A DNA stretch of 64,000 bases, from contig NW_020313168.1 of the NCBI RefSeq assembly GCF_003265705.1, positions 4,708,462 to 4,772,461 on the forward strand. Direction: 5' to 3'. Both the position numbers and the translations under genes were made by a program. The stretch is from Callorhinus ursinus (lineage: Eukaryota > Chordata > Mammalia > Carnivora > Otariidae). Positions 35,741 through 46,309 of the stretch are shown piece after piece. How positions within the stretch are numbered: the first letter of the stretch is position 1; each line of letters opens with the position of its first letter. Below the pieces are notes generated by a model. It had not been told where the DNA came from and made no database searches. It saw only the letters and a list, made by a program, of their open reading frames with translations.

Positions 35741-37289
35741 GTACACACGGCAGGGTGCCCTACACACGGAGATGGGATTCCCACCTCTGACACAGCCTGA
35801 CTCATCCCTGAGGGGCAACCAAGCCCCAGAGGCTGAGCTCATGAGACCCCCAGCCTGGGCATTCCCAAGGCCATGGTTGTGACCCTCAGGAATTTTGGAA
35901 GGTGAATGCTGGGCACACACCTCCCTCCCCATACCCATTGTCCTGAGACACAGCCACATTGCTATTGGTCAAGATTCTGGATCCCTCACCTGCCTGGCCC
36001 TGCTGGCTGCCTATCCCTGGCCCCAGCCAGGCGTGCAGCCTCCAGCCCCTGCAGCACCAAGCAGGGCTTAGTGCAACATTTCATCATGTTTGCAGAGCAG
36101 GGGGTCTAGCAAATGCAGCCTTACAGTAGGTGGAAAAAACCCAAGGAAGGGAGGAAGGATGTGAAAGAAAAGGACCAAAAAGTAATGTCCAACTTTTAAA
36201 GGGACACTGTCCCTCCAAGTAGTCAGAGAGATCACTTTTGACAAGCACCTTGCTCAGTGCCCCCACCTGCCTCACTTTCCCAGCAGAGGTATGTCCCCAG
36301 TGCCCAAAGGGGGTGGTCTGGGTCAGAGGTAGCTCAAGGGGGGCCTGGGGGGAGCAGAGGGGCAGTAGGTTTGGAGGGGCTGGAGCTTCCACAGAGTCAC
36401 TGGGTGGGTGGATGGCACCAGACATTAGCTCCTGCTCCAAGCCAGGCACCTCCACGCTGAGCTCATTAAATTCCCCCCAAGCCTCAGGATGGAGATCTTG
36501 TAGCTCCCACTTCACAGACAAGCAGGGAGAAGCCTTGCTCTGGGAAATTTCCATCCTCACCACCAAGGGGGGGCTCCTCTGGGAAACCTCTCGCCCTGAC
36601 TCCTCCTCTCCTTACCCCACCTGGGAAGAGAGAAGAAACGGGTGGGAGTGGGCCTGGGCGCCCCAGCACAGCTCCTCATGCATAAAACCGGAGGGACCTT
36701 TTCCTCAGCTGCTAATCAAAACCTCTGAGCCCAAAGATTGCAAATGAAGGGCCCCTGTCAAGTCATTTCCCTTGCAAACGAAGTGGCTGCTCCCGTGTTT
36801 TTTCCTCATTAATGTTTCATAACACAGCAGCTGGCCAGGAAGCCTGGCTGCTCTGCCCGCCCTGGCCCCCCACCCCTGCAGCTAGGCCCCCCACCCCTGC
36901 AGCTATTCGGCTCATTTCAATTAGCTTGAGAGTCCCTAGTAAACAGATGAAGCCGATCCCTGACACTATGCCTCCCCTCACCGGGCCCAGGAGACTGGAC
37001 TCCTGCCCCCTTGGGATAATTAGCAGATTTTCAAGGCTGGGGGCCCCAAAGCCCAGCCCGGCTGGGGAGATTAGGCAGGGAGGTCAGTCTGTGCTAGGTC
37101 TCCAGCCTCTCCGAAGTCAAGGGACTGAGTCTTTGTGGTGGAGTTAGGGAGGCCGGGGGCTGGAGGGTGGGGTATCAGGGAGCTCAAAAGGGGCACACAC
37201 ACCAGATCTGAAGGCAGATCCCAGTGGGGCCCTCGTGGACGCATCTCAGCTTGCAAAGCTCAGCCCCAAATAAACCCAGAGATGAAGAG
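35741..37289. other. Intergenic, no gene recognised
   Basis: 36780-36960 holds TAAT-rich patches and a perfect 21-bp tandem duplication at 36864-36905. Open frames are overlapping and without family signature. Confidence 0.4.
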
Positions 37290-37560
37290 AGACCCAATTT
37301 ACTCCCTCCCTCCAAGTCTCCTGATCTGTAAAATGGGATAATAAAATTATTGCCTTTGTGACTCTTGATCTTGGGATCGTAGGTTCGAGCCCCACAGTGG
37401 GTATAGAGATTACTTATAAAATAAAATATGTTTTAAAAACTATCTGCCTTGTAGGGCCGTTGAGAGGGGTAAATGACATGATCTGGGTATAGCTCTTGGC
37501 TCAGGATCTGGCACTTAGAAAGTACTCCCTAAATGTTAGCCACCATCTGTATTAATATTC
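37290..37560 (+). repeat. MIR relic with an old SINEC inside
   Basis: CTCCTGATCTGTAAAATGGG lies to the left and GGGCCGTTGAGAGGGGTAAATG plus GGATCTGGCACTTAGAAAGT to the right of the inserted SINE. Confidence 0.75.
37357..37440 (+). mobile_element. Old-type SINEC, 5'-truncated
   Basis: TCTTGGGATCGTAGGTTCGAGC, CCCACAGTGGGTATAGAGAT and TACTTATAAAATAAAAT match the older Can-SINE subfamily seen in reverse at 47518-47633. Confidence 0.8.
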
Positions 37561-37639
37561 GACCAGTGTTTCCCCTAGTACCCTCACACCAGCACTCCTG
37601 GGCACAGCTGTTCTGTTGTAGAATCAGCCATTTAGTAAC

Positions 37640-37885
37640 CACAGGGCCTGGGATGAGTTACTTAACCACCCTGTGCTTCAGTTCTCATCTGTAAATATTG
37701 TACCCATTTTGTGGATTTGGCTAATAAATAACAGAGCTCAAGTATTCTTAGAGGCACATAGATTGTAAAGCCAGAGTCCTACAGCCAAATCCTGGCCCCA
37801 GCTGTGTGCCCTTCTGCAAACTGCTTAACCTCTCTGTTCCTCAGGTTCTTCCCCTATAACATGAGTGATTATAATAGTACTCATC
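37640..37885 (+). repeat. Two MIR relics in tandem
   Basis: GAGTTACTTAACCACCCTGTGC with CATCTGTAAATATTG (to 37730), then CTGCTTAACCTCTCTGTTCCTC (to 37885). Confidence 0.65.
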
Positions 37886-38550
37886 TCAAAAACCATGAGA
37901 CATGGCTAAAGGATAATTTTTAGAAAGGCAAAATCACAGCTTCATCAAATAGAAAATGAACATGTGTCAAAGATTTTCTTGAACTCATTAATTCACGAGG
38001 GAACCAAGATGTTACAACTGGTTCAAAGGAGAATTTAAAGAACATAGGTATGCAGACGGTCAGGAATATTGCAGTGAACCTTCCAACACAAGCAAAACTG
38101 GCCACGGGGCAATAATCTACTGCGTGCCACCAAACTCAGTCATGTGCATTTTTACCGACACGATGATTTGCATTCTTATCTGTTTTCTCCAATACACAGA
38201 GTTGTAAAATAGCTCAAAGATAACAAAAAAGCAGAGATGACCCCACAGCCATGCTGGACAGGACACCTGGTTATAGGGTGGGGGTTTTTTGTTGGTTGCC
38301 TTTGTTGCTCATTCCAAGATCTTTCTCTGCATGGAGTTAATCTACGCAGAGTGACTGTGTATCCAGTAAATGTTATCTAAGTTTTTCTAGAAAATAATGT
38401 GGAAATAAATGGCGACCAACCACACAAGAGCAGACAAATACTAATGATTCAGTCCGCTGGAGTCCCATCGCTTTCGTCTTGGCAAAACTCGAAGGCAGGC
38501 AGGGGAGTGGAATGCTTCCTGGTGGAACAGAAGGAAGGTCTCAGGTTTAC
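37886..38550. other. Intergenic, nothing recognised
   Basis: AT-richer than its neighbours; no exon or clear repeat. Confidence 0.4.
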
Positions 38551-38670
38551 CTGGCGGAGGCTGGCAGAGGCTGGTGGAGGCTGTTGGAGGCTGGTGGAGG
38601 CTGGCGGAGGCTGGCGGAGGCTGTTGGAGGCTGGCAGAGGCTGGTGGAGGCTGGTGGAGGCTGGCGGTGG
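38551..38670 (+). repeat. 10-bp minisatellite, 12 units
   Basis: Twelve units of CTGGYGGAGG without an indel. Variants are CTGGCAGAGG, CTGTTGGAGG and a last unit ending GGTGG. It explains the SASLHQPPPA-like open frames on the minus strand. Confidence 0.97.
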
Positions 38671-39934
38671 GCAAGCCAGGCGCCAGGCTTCCTATGAAAT
38701 GGGTTAGAGGTGCATATTTGGCTTTCTCTGGTTGGTCCTAAGTAGGAAGGGGGCACAAAAATTAGGGAATCTGACGGTTATTAGTGAAGTCCTGGTTGTT
38801 TGGGCTGATGGTGAACAAGGGGTTTTGTTTGGCCCCTGGCTTGGTTGCTGGAGAGAGTGGTCGGGGTTCCTCCAAGGCTGACTTGTAGCGGGTAGGCAGG
38901 CTTCCTGGGCTGGTGACTGCAGACAGTGGGTTGGTGTCCTGGGCTGGTGACTGCACTTGTGGGTCAGAGTTCTGTTTTTGCATACAGTCTGGCCATGGTA
39001 CATCTGTGTTTTCAGTCTTTCAATAACCACAGTGCCTGATGCATGGGAACCCTCCCCAGCGGTAATTACTATCAGCTGGTACTCGGTTACACACAATAAC
39101 CAATTCCATCTGGTTTAGGCAGACTCAGGAGCTTGCTGCATTGATAGCTTGGAGCCTGTGGGGAGGCTGGAGAACCAGATGGGGGAGAAGACAGGGGCCG
39201 GAGTGGCTGCAGGCCTATACCTTAGTTGGAAACTCTGTCTCCTGTCACTCTTGGAGATAAGGTCCTGGGAGGGCCAGGGCAGGAACTTCTGATCTGCTTT
39301 GGGTCATGTGCCACCAAGAAGGCCCAGCAAGGGAGAGAGGTGTCTTCCCAAGGAAAACAGGGATGTTGTTACCACAAAAACAAAGCTTAGACAGCAGGCC
39401 ATCGGGAAGATGCTGGTGTCCACTCAACGACCCCAGGACGTGAGTGCCATGGAAATGGCCACATTTCCGGCCAGGGCATGGAGGCACACAGAAGGTAGGA
39501 GTCCAGCTCAGGTCTGCCCTTCTTCAGAGCCCAGCTTCTTCCCCCCACGGCACTGAGCCCTGGGTGTGCAGTGAGCCTGGTGGTCCCTCCCCGTCGGGCT
39601 CAGCAAAAATCCCAGCTGCCCTGCCCAGCACGGCCCACTGAGCTCTCTCCTGCCTCTGGACTCAGGTCTCTCCGCCTCAGTGCTCATCCATGTCCCTCAC
39701 TGCCTTGTGCGTGGCCTCCTCGAGCCGGGACCAGCTCTTGGAGGTCACCTCCCTGTAAACGCCCCAGAGGCGGTGAGAATGAAGTGATAGCTCTAGACCC
39801 TCCCCTCCTGCCACAAGCTGGGGCTTGAGGACTCTTCCTGGGGCTGCAGCCTAGGCTCCATATTTGGAATTTTATCATAACTGACTTCCCTGAAGGATGG
39901 AACATTGCGCAGCTATTGAAAGTAACATCAACCA
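38671..39934. other. Intergenic, nothing recognised
   Basis: An 18-bp direct repeat CCTGGGCTGGTGACTGCA occurs at 38898 and 38938. No exon is supported. Confidence 0.4.
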
Positions 39935-40118
39935 CTGGGGCGCCTGGGTGGCTCAGTGGGTGAAGTGTCTGACTTCAGCTCAGGTCATGATCTTGGGGTC
40001 CTGGGATCGAGTCCCACATTGCGCTCCACACTCAGGAGGGAGTCTGCTTGTCCCTCTCCCCTCCCCCCCGCACTCGTGCTCTCTCTTTCTCTCAAATAAA
40101 GAAAAATCTTTACAAAAG
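39935..40118 (+). mobile_element. SINEC
   Basis: Head GGGCGCCTGGGTGGCTCAGT. The duplication AAAGTAACATCAACCA (39919-39934) recurs as AAAATAACATCAACCA (40119-40134). Confidence 0.95.
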
Positions 40119-40214
40119 AAAATAACATCAACCAAGACTTTCTAAGGCAAAGTAAAATGCTTGTGATAGGCTATTAAGGAACGTAGGGAAGAAAAGCCTC
40201 CTCCAGCTGGTCTC

Positions 40215-40570
40215 CAGCTGGGGTCTGTATGTTAGGCTGACAGAAAGCAGATTCACAAGGGGAGAACAAACCGGAGTTTATTAACGTATGGAAGTACCCA
40301 GTGAGGAACAGCTCAAAGTGGGTTGGAACTCGGGCTTATACAGCATTTTAACAAAACAACAATGAATCCATAGAGAAGTGACAAGACCAAGGACTCTAAG
40401 CGTCCAAGGGCTATAAATTGTGGGACAGCAAATATCAGGGGGAACCAATGGAAGACAGGGGGCTGGCTTCAGCGAGGTTAGCTAGACTCCTCTGGGCGTC
40501 TCCGGACTGGTAAGGGTCTAGAGTGTCTCTGGTGATTAATTTATGTCCTTCCTGGGAGAGGGGAGGGTGG
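40215..40570 (-). repeat. Dispersed repeat, LTR-like, copy 2
   Basis: It shares ordered blocks with 3235-3700 and ends in the same orientation. A minus-strand AATAAA-like site lies near 40280. Confidence 0.55.
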
Positions 40571-41334
40571 GCACCTTTACACATTCATGTCCTGCTTTTA
40601 GGCAAATAGGGAGAGAGCAGAGAGGTTTTCTTGTGTCTGCTCCTTCTCAATTGCCTTCAGTTCAAAATAATCCTTATGCCAAAGTGGCATATTTTGGAAT
40701 GGCATACTCTGCTACCCTTCAGGAAGAAGGACTAGAAACAAAACCACAGAGATGAGATGTTATCAGCTGTGCAAACATATCTATGCAGGCACAGAATATT
40801 TGGGAGGATGTATGTTAAAATTAACAGTAGACGGAACGTAGGTGGTTTTTGTCTGTACTGGTCTAGATTTTCCAAAGTTTCTATGTGTAGTGTTGTAGAC
40901 ATTTGTCATTGTTTTCGGCTGCCCAGCATCTGACCCCCTCCTTAGTCTGGGAACATGCCACCGTTGGCAGAAGTGGGCAATGCCCTGGTCGATTTCCCAG
41001 ACATCCTTGTAGCGGGAACTCGGGCTCCTCATGCTGTTCCACCAATCAGAGAGGAGACTCCCCTGCAGCTCCACCAATCAGAGAGGAGAGTCCCCTGAGG
41101 CTCCACCAATCAGAGAAGGGGTCCCCTTCCTCGGGAAGAAGCAGGACCAGTGATGGGCAACAGTGGTAGTGAGTCCAAGGCAGCATCTGTTATTTGCAAC
41201 TAAAAACTCTGATTTTAAAAAACAAAACAAAAACTTTAAAAGGAATTCTTGAAATCCAATGGCCTGTGAGCAAGGAACTGCTCCTTACAATCACAGCAGA
41301 GAGCAAAGGACAATGAGGAAGGTGTGTGGGAGCC
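40571..41334. other. Intergenic, with a CCAAT tandem array
   Basis: Probably LTR-derived around 40870-41170 because of the array and the promoter-like GC content; otherwise nothing is recognised. Confidence 0.4.
41038..41116 (+). promoter_or_regulatory. CCAATCAGAGA array, 32-bp period, three units
   Basis: CCAATCAGAGA occurs at 41042, 41074 and 41106, exactly 32 bp apart, each with CTCCACCAATCAG or TTCCACCAATCAG context. CCAATCA is the full NF-Y consensus. It is likely the U3 of an LTR, not a host promoter. Confidence 0.7.
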
Positions 41335-41500
41335 AGTTTAGTAGGGTTGTTCATATTCTTATTGTTGAGTTTTAAGAGTTCTTTGTATATTTTGGATCAC
41401 AGTCTTTTATCACATGTGCCTTTTGCAAATATTTTCTTCCAGTCTATGACTTGTCTTCTCATACTCTTTGATACAGAAAACATTTCGCTAAATCAAGTTA
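41335..41500 (-). mobile_element. Old L1 ORF2 fragment
   Basis: GAGTTCTTTGTATATTTTGG, TTTATCACATGTGCCTTTTG and AATATTTTCTTCCAGTCTAT are the same ORF2 segment as in the L1 at 7130-7200. Confidence 0.8.
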
Positions 41501-42543
41501 AACGTTACTCCAAACCCTACTTCTGAGCAAGAAGTTTGGACTTGGTCACTTTTTTGTGCCCCCATCTTCTTAGAGGTCACACAAGAATGGGGAAGCCCCC
41601 ATCTCTATCCCCACATTGTTCCCATGGAGATGCTCATCATCTAAGATCCTTGTGGTCCATTCAAAGACAGGCAGCGGTATGCCTGGACCTAAGCTTGGGT
41701 GTGGGTACTCCTTAGCCAGGGCTCCCAAGGCCAGAGCTCTGGGGATCCGTCCTCACATCTGGGTGCCATCCCTTCTGGGAGCCTGTCATATGTCTGGGAC
41801 CCAGGTTTCTCCACCCTTGGAATCATCCACCCCAAAGCTCTGATCCTCTTCCTTCCTGGGGAAGCCACCTCCCACGGTAGCTACTCTCCCCATTCCCCAA
41901 GCCCCGGGGCTGCCCACCCCTCAATAATTCAGTCTTCTGGACTCAACGAATACCCCCCCTGCTCTGTGTTGTCATCACACCAGGGCTGCATCTCTTATGA
42001 TGGGACAGGAAAGTCACTCATCCATCCCTCCCTGAGGGCAGAGCTGGGTCTCATCTCCCCAGCTTCTGACATAGCACCTGGCACAGATGGGGCACAGTGC
42101 ATTCCCCATCACCCAGCCCCCAAATGAATGAGCAAACTCCAACTCAGGGTTGTTGCAGGAGGGTCCCCGCCCTTGGGAAGCTCATAGGCTGGCTGGGTTG
42201 TGGATAGGTGCTGGGGCCCTTGGCCTTTGAGTTCACCCTATTCCCTAGACTCCACTTTGTGCAAATTGCCTCTGCCTCTGTCCACCCCCGCTGGTTGGAG
42301 GCTCCTTTGAGATTCCTCTCGCATTTTCATTAATTTCTATTGAATAATTAAAACCAGGAAATTAATACTTTCAGCCTAAACCTGAATTGCAGTGTGTGCT
42401 TTTCAAAACTGTAATTCTGCTGGGGCATTAAACATTCAAGTGAGCCCTCCTTCTCCAGAGACAGAGGGGACAAAGCTGCGTCTTGAGGGCTTAACACACA
42501 GTGCTTGGCTCTGGTTGTGCCCTCAATCATTGCTTTTTAAATA
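41501..42543. other. Intergenic, no gene recognised
   Basis: 42310-42440 is AT-rich with several TAAT cores. The remainder is C-rich unique-looking DNA. Confidence 0.4.
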
Positions 42544-42712
42544 ATGAAAGGATGGTTGGATGGATGGTTGGATGGTTGGATGGATGGATGGATGGATGTG
42601 TGGTTGGATGGATGGTTGGATGGATGGTTGGATGGATGGATGTGTGGTTGGATGGATGGATGGTTGGATGGATGGTTGGATGGCTGGATGGATAGTAGGA
42701 TGAATGGAAACA
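42544..42712 (+). repeat. (GGAT/GGTT)n tetranucleotide array
   Basis: About 40 units of GGAT with GGTT and GTGT variants forming a 12-bp-like higher order. It produces long open frames on both strands that are not genes. Confidence 0.95.
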
Positions 42713-42956
42713 AGGATCCCAAAGGCCAATCCAGCTGTTTGGAAGCTTCCAAAATTAGAGATGACACTTACAACTTTCTGAGCTAGAACCAACTTTGTTT
42801 CTTTTATAAAATAGTATTTGAAATTGTAGGACACCAAGAGGCTGAGAACCTGGCCAAAAAGGTTTTGCTTTTCCTTTATTTCCTGTCCAATGCCACACCA
42901 CCACCAAACTGGATGTCACCTGTCCTGCTTCCAGCCTTCTCCCAGAGGTAGGATTC

Positions 42957-43166
42957 GGTTTTTTTTAAGATTTTATTTATTTATTTGAGAGAGAGTGTGT
43001 GAGAAGTGGGGGGTGGGGGTGGGAGAGCAGAGAGAGAGGGACAAGTAGACTGCACTGAGCAAGGAGCCCAACTCAGGGCTCCTCTCAGGACCCTCAGATC
43101 ATGACCTGAGCCAAAACCAAGAGTAAAACACTTAACCACTTAACTGACTGAGCCACCCAGGTGCCC
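42957..43166 (-). mobile_element. SINEC
   Basis: Reverse SINEC with a diverged body. The duplication CCAGAGGTAGGATTC is at 42942-42956 and 43167-43181. Confidence 0.94.
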
Positions 43167-43181
43167 CCAGAGGTAGGATTC

Positions 43182-44049
43182 TTAAAACAACAGCGCTGTC
43201 CCGGGCCCAGGAGTGTGCTTACTGATGAGGGGGAAGCGGGGAGGTTGGGTCTGCAGTCCTCAGCACAGCCCCCTTTGCGGACAGCCAAGCGACCATGCTA
43301 GCAGATGTGGAGACCCTTCTAATCCCTTTTACTACTTCTCCCACTCCTGGCAAAACTTGGGGGTCCTCAGTGTCATCCCAACAAGCTTTCATTAGCTTTA
43401 TTTGGGGCTCAGAGGGATAAGCATCTCCTGACTTTAAGAGAAAGAGCTACAAGGGAGCAGGGCAGCTGCAGATGGTCCACATTCTCATGGCTGATCTCTG
43501 GGGGGGGGGGAGCTGGTACCCTCCTATCTCCTGTTAATTCCATCCTTTCCCCCAAGAGAAGGGAAAGGATGCAGTCATTATCCATAGTGACTCACGGCCT
43601 CATGTAGTGCGTTTTCCCAAGGGGGCCTCGACAGGAAAAGAGGCTGATGTAGCCAGGGAAACGAGCTGAGGACCGAGTTGGAGAGAGATGGAGGCAATCC
43701 CTAGGGGAAGGTACCTCCCAGACTGACTTTGGGGGCTGCTGGAGAGATGGGAGATGCAGAGGGAAGGGTTCTCTGGGCTCCACCATCCTTGTTCAAGCCT
43801 GGGATGCCCACATTCTTACGGTGCAGTCCCTCACCTGACCGATCATCAGAAGCCCTGGCAAGGGTTCTATTACAACATTTCTCCCTGCCATTCAAATGCC
43901 TCTCCTTGTGGTGATCGACCGCCGTACCTCAAGGGTCTAGTCCAGGGCCAGCATGGGGCTGGAGTTTCGGGTGGTCTGTAGAGACAACAGTGTCTGATCA
44001 CCATTCTCCCTCTCTCTGGCTCTGCTGCATCCATGCTAGTCCCTTTCCT
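43182..44049. other. Intergenic, nothing recognised
   Basis: A G-run at 43500-43510. No exon is supported. Confidence 0.4.
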
Positions 44050-44528
44050 CCATCTTGCAACTGCCTCAGAGCCTTTGCACAGGCTGTTCCTTCTACCTGG
44101 GATGCTCTTCCTTTTGGCTCACTTCCTCGAGCTTCCTGCTCAAATGTCATCCCATCGAGAGGTCTTCTTATAAACCTATAACCATCCCTCTCTCCTCCTT
44201 GCTAGAGATTTTCTCTATAACAGACTTCACTTACTTCTGGAAGGCGTCCTGGCTGTTGAGGAAGGGGGAGAAAGAGGGGAGCATTAAACACCCCACCGCA
44301 GGCAGCATCGAGGGGGTGGGGGCTACCTGGGGGCTAGTGGGCCTGGGACGCCAGGAGCTGGGCTGGGCGTGCCATGAGGCCGGAGCTCCAACAGACAAAC
44401 TGTGTTCTACCAGATACAATAGAAGCTCCATGACATCAGGCATCTTCTTTTGTGCACAGCAGCATTCCCAGAACAGTGCTCGACACCTAGTAGGTACTCA
44501 ATAAACACTTGCTCAATGAATGAATGAA
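44050..44528 (+). repeat. L2 3' end, interrupted by an MGAT5B-derived chimera
   Basis: The left part has CTTTGCACAGGCTGTTCCTT, GGGATGCTCTTCC and AAATGTCATCCC. The right part has GAAGCTCCATGACATCAGG, AACAGTGCTCGACACCTAGT and ACTCAATAAACACTTGCTCA. Both belong to one L2 3' end. Bases 44227-44390 do not belong to it. Confidence 0.85.
44227..44390 (-). other. 164-bp chimeric insertion made of three MGAT5B 3'-end fragments
   Basis: 44227-44278 matches 54668-54719 (52 bp, 2 mismatches: the end of exon E plus its donor). 44276-44305 matches 54537-54566 (30 bp, 2 mismatches: intron E-F). 44301-44390 matches 53104-53192 (3 mismatches and one 1-bp indel: 3'UTR). All three keep the source orientation. 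Read along the gene sense, the order is 3'UTR, intron, exon, the reverse of the gene. The joints overlap by GGG and GGCAG. It is not a functional exon. Confidence 0.9.
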
Positions 44529-45591
44529 TCACCATCACTGGCTAGAGAAGGAACACGGGGCATTGAGTCTAAGACAGGAAAACCTCCCTTTGTCCTTAGC
44601 AGGCACACAGGGGCCAAGTGGTTTGAACTTGGCACCAGGGGCTTTGTCCTGCCCCTTCGTGGAGGGTGGCCACCTGCTTCTGGGGCCTCTGGTTCCATCC
44701 CCGCTGGTGGCCACAGCCAGCCCTCTCACACCTGAAGACCCACTCTGATCGTTGGGGCCTCACTCCCCTGGACCCTTCCCATGCTTTCCGGCTACACCCT
44801 TACTCACGTGATGAGGACCCTCACTCCCACCTTTCCAGGCCCATCGGCAAAGTTGGGATCAGAGGGACATGTGGGGGCACCCACATTGGGCAACAGAGCC
44901 AGCTTTTTTGGTTTCAAATCAATGTTTAAAAGATGCCACTTTTAATTATGTTTAAGTGCAGTGTACCCTGAGGCTTTTTGTGGTGAATGGCTTGCAATAA
45001 ACATGGTTTATTCATTAATTATTATTAATTATTTTCTTGAGCGTGGCCAGAGGGAGGCAGGGCCCTGCTTGGCCTGCAGTGGCGTATTGCCCGCCAACCC
45101 CTCGCCTGGGCCTGCGGTGGGAGAGAGAGCAGGCTGGGTGCTGCCAGGACCTCCAGACCATGGGAGGAAGGAAGGCAGAGTGGGAGTGGGGAAGGCTGGG
45201 CTGGCAAAACTGCCCCCCACCACCAGGGCGAGCCTCCACTCGCAGAGAGCTGCTTCCCTGGGTAAAGTGAGGATTTCTGGCTTCGGCCAAAGGGAGAAAG
45301 AGAAGAGAATCACCACTTGCTAAACAGTGGCTGAGGTGCCTTGCATGTGGGATAAACCCACTCTCAGGAAAACAAAATGCAACTAAGACATAAAAGCTCT
45401 GATGTGTAGCACATGCTGATTTCCACACTATAAACACTCTCACCATGGCCGGTTTCAAGATTCCAACAATTTAGCAACCTGCTTGTAAAAGTCCTGAAAA
45501 TCTAACAAGCGCCTCTGTAAGCCGATGGGAGCTAGCCCCAGCACCCTGGTGTGTGACGGGATTCAAACCTTCCCCACAAAAAGGTATGCTG
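44529..45591. other. Intergenic, nothing recognised
   Basis: AT-rich patch at 44890-45040. Open frames without signature. Confidence 0.4.
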
Positions 45592-46306
45592 GTTAATTGC
45601 ATGTATCAACTTGCCTGGGCCACCGGGTGCCCAGGTTTTTGGCCAAACATTATTCTGGGTGTGCCTGTGAGGGTGTTTGTGGAGGAGACAATTGACATTT
45701 GAATTGGTAAATGGAGTAAAGCAAATGGCCCTCCCCCAATGCAGGTGGGCCTCGTCCAATCAGCTGAGGACCTGAAAAGAACAGAAAGGCTGAGCCTTCT
45801 GTGAGTGACGGAGGAACTCCTCTGACTGACTGCCTTGAGCTGGGACACTGGCCTTTGTCTGCCTTCAGACTTGAACAGAAACATTGCCTCTTCTTGGGTC
45901 TTGAGTCTGTTGGCTTTTTTTTTTTTTTAAAGATTTTATTTGTTTATTTGACAGAGAGAGAGATAGCGAGAGAGGGAACACAAGCAGGGGGAGTGGGAGA
46001 GGGAGAAGCAGGCTTCCCACAGAGGAGGGAGCCCGATGCGGGGCTCGATCCCAGGACCCTGGGATCATGACCTGAGCCGAAGGCAGACGCTTAACGACTG
46101 AGCCACCCAGGCGCCCCAAGTCTGTTGGCTTTTGGACTGAAACTTACACTCACGTGGTTCTCAGGCCTTTGGACTCAGACAGACGCTATACCCTTGGCCC
46201 TCCTGGAGGTCTCCTCAACCACGGGAGCCAATTCCTGACAATATATTCATTCTCCGGCTTTTTGGACCGGAGAATTTCTCTAAAGAACCCTAATACAGAG
46301 GTAGTA
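45592..46306 (+). mobile_element. Dispersed LTR-like repeat, copy 1, split by a SINEC
   Basis: TGCATGTATCAACTTGCCTGGG, CAAACATTATTCTGGGTGTG, GGGCCTCGTCCAATCAG and a 3' end AAAGAACCCTAATACAG. A second copy follows at 46380-46798. Confidence 0.7.
45919..46118 (-). mobile_element. SINEC
   Basis: Reverse SINEC. The duplication AGTCTGTTGGCTTTT is at 45904-45918 and 46119-46133. Confidence 0.95.
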
Positions 46307-46309
46307 ATG

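Noticed and set aside
37357..37440. tRNA-like sequence with GGTTCGAGCCCC
   Set aside because: It has only a B-box-like part, an A-rich tail and sits in a MIR; it is an old Can-SINE, not a tRNA gene. The same applies to all other SINEC heads.
42501..42837. Repetitive frames on both strands (IHPS and [11 protein letters not shown] types)
   Set aside because: Translations of the GGAT tetranucleotide array.
44231..44443. Open frame with the MGAT5B-like peptide FLNSQDAFQK, possible extra exon
   Set aside because: Only 52 bp match exon E. The sequence goes on with intron and 3'UTR pieces in reversed order, so it is a rearranged copy.
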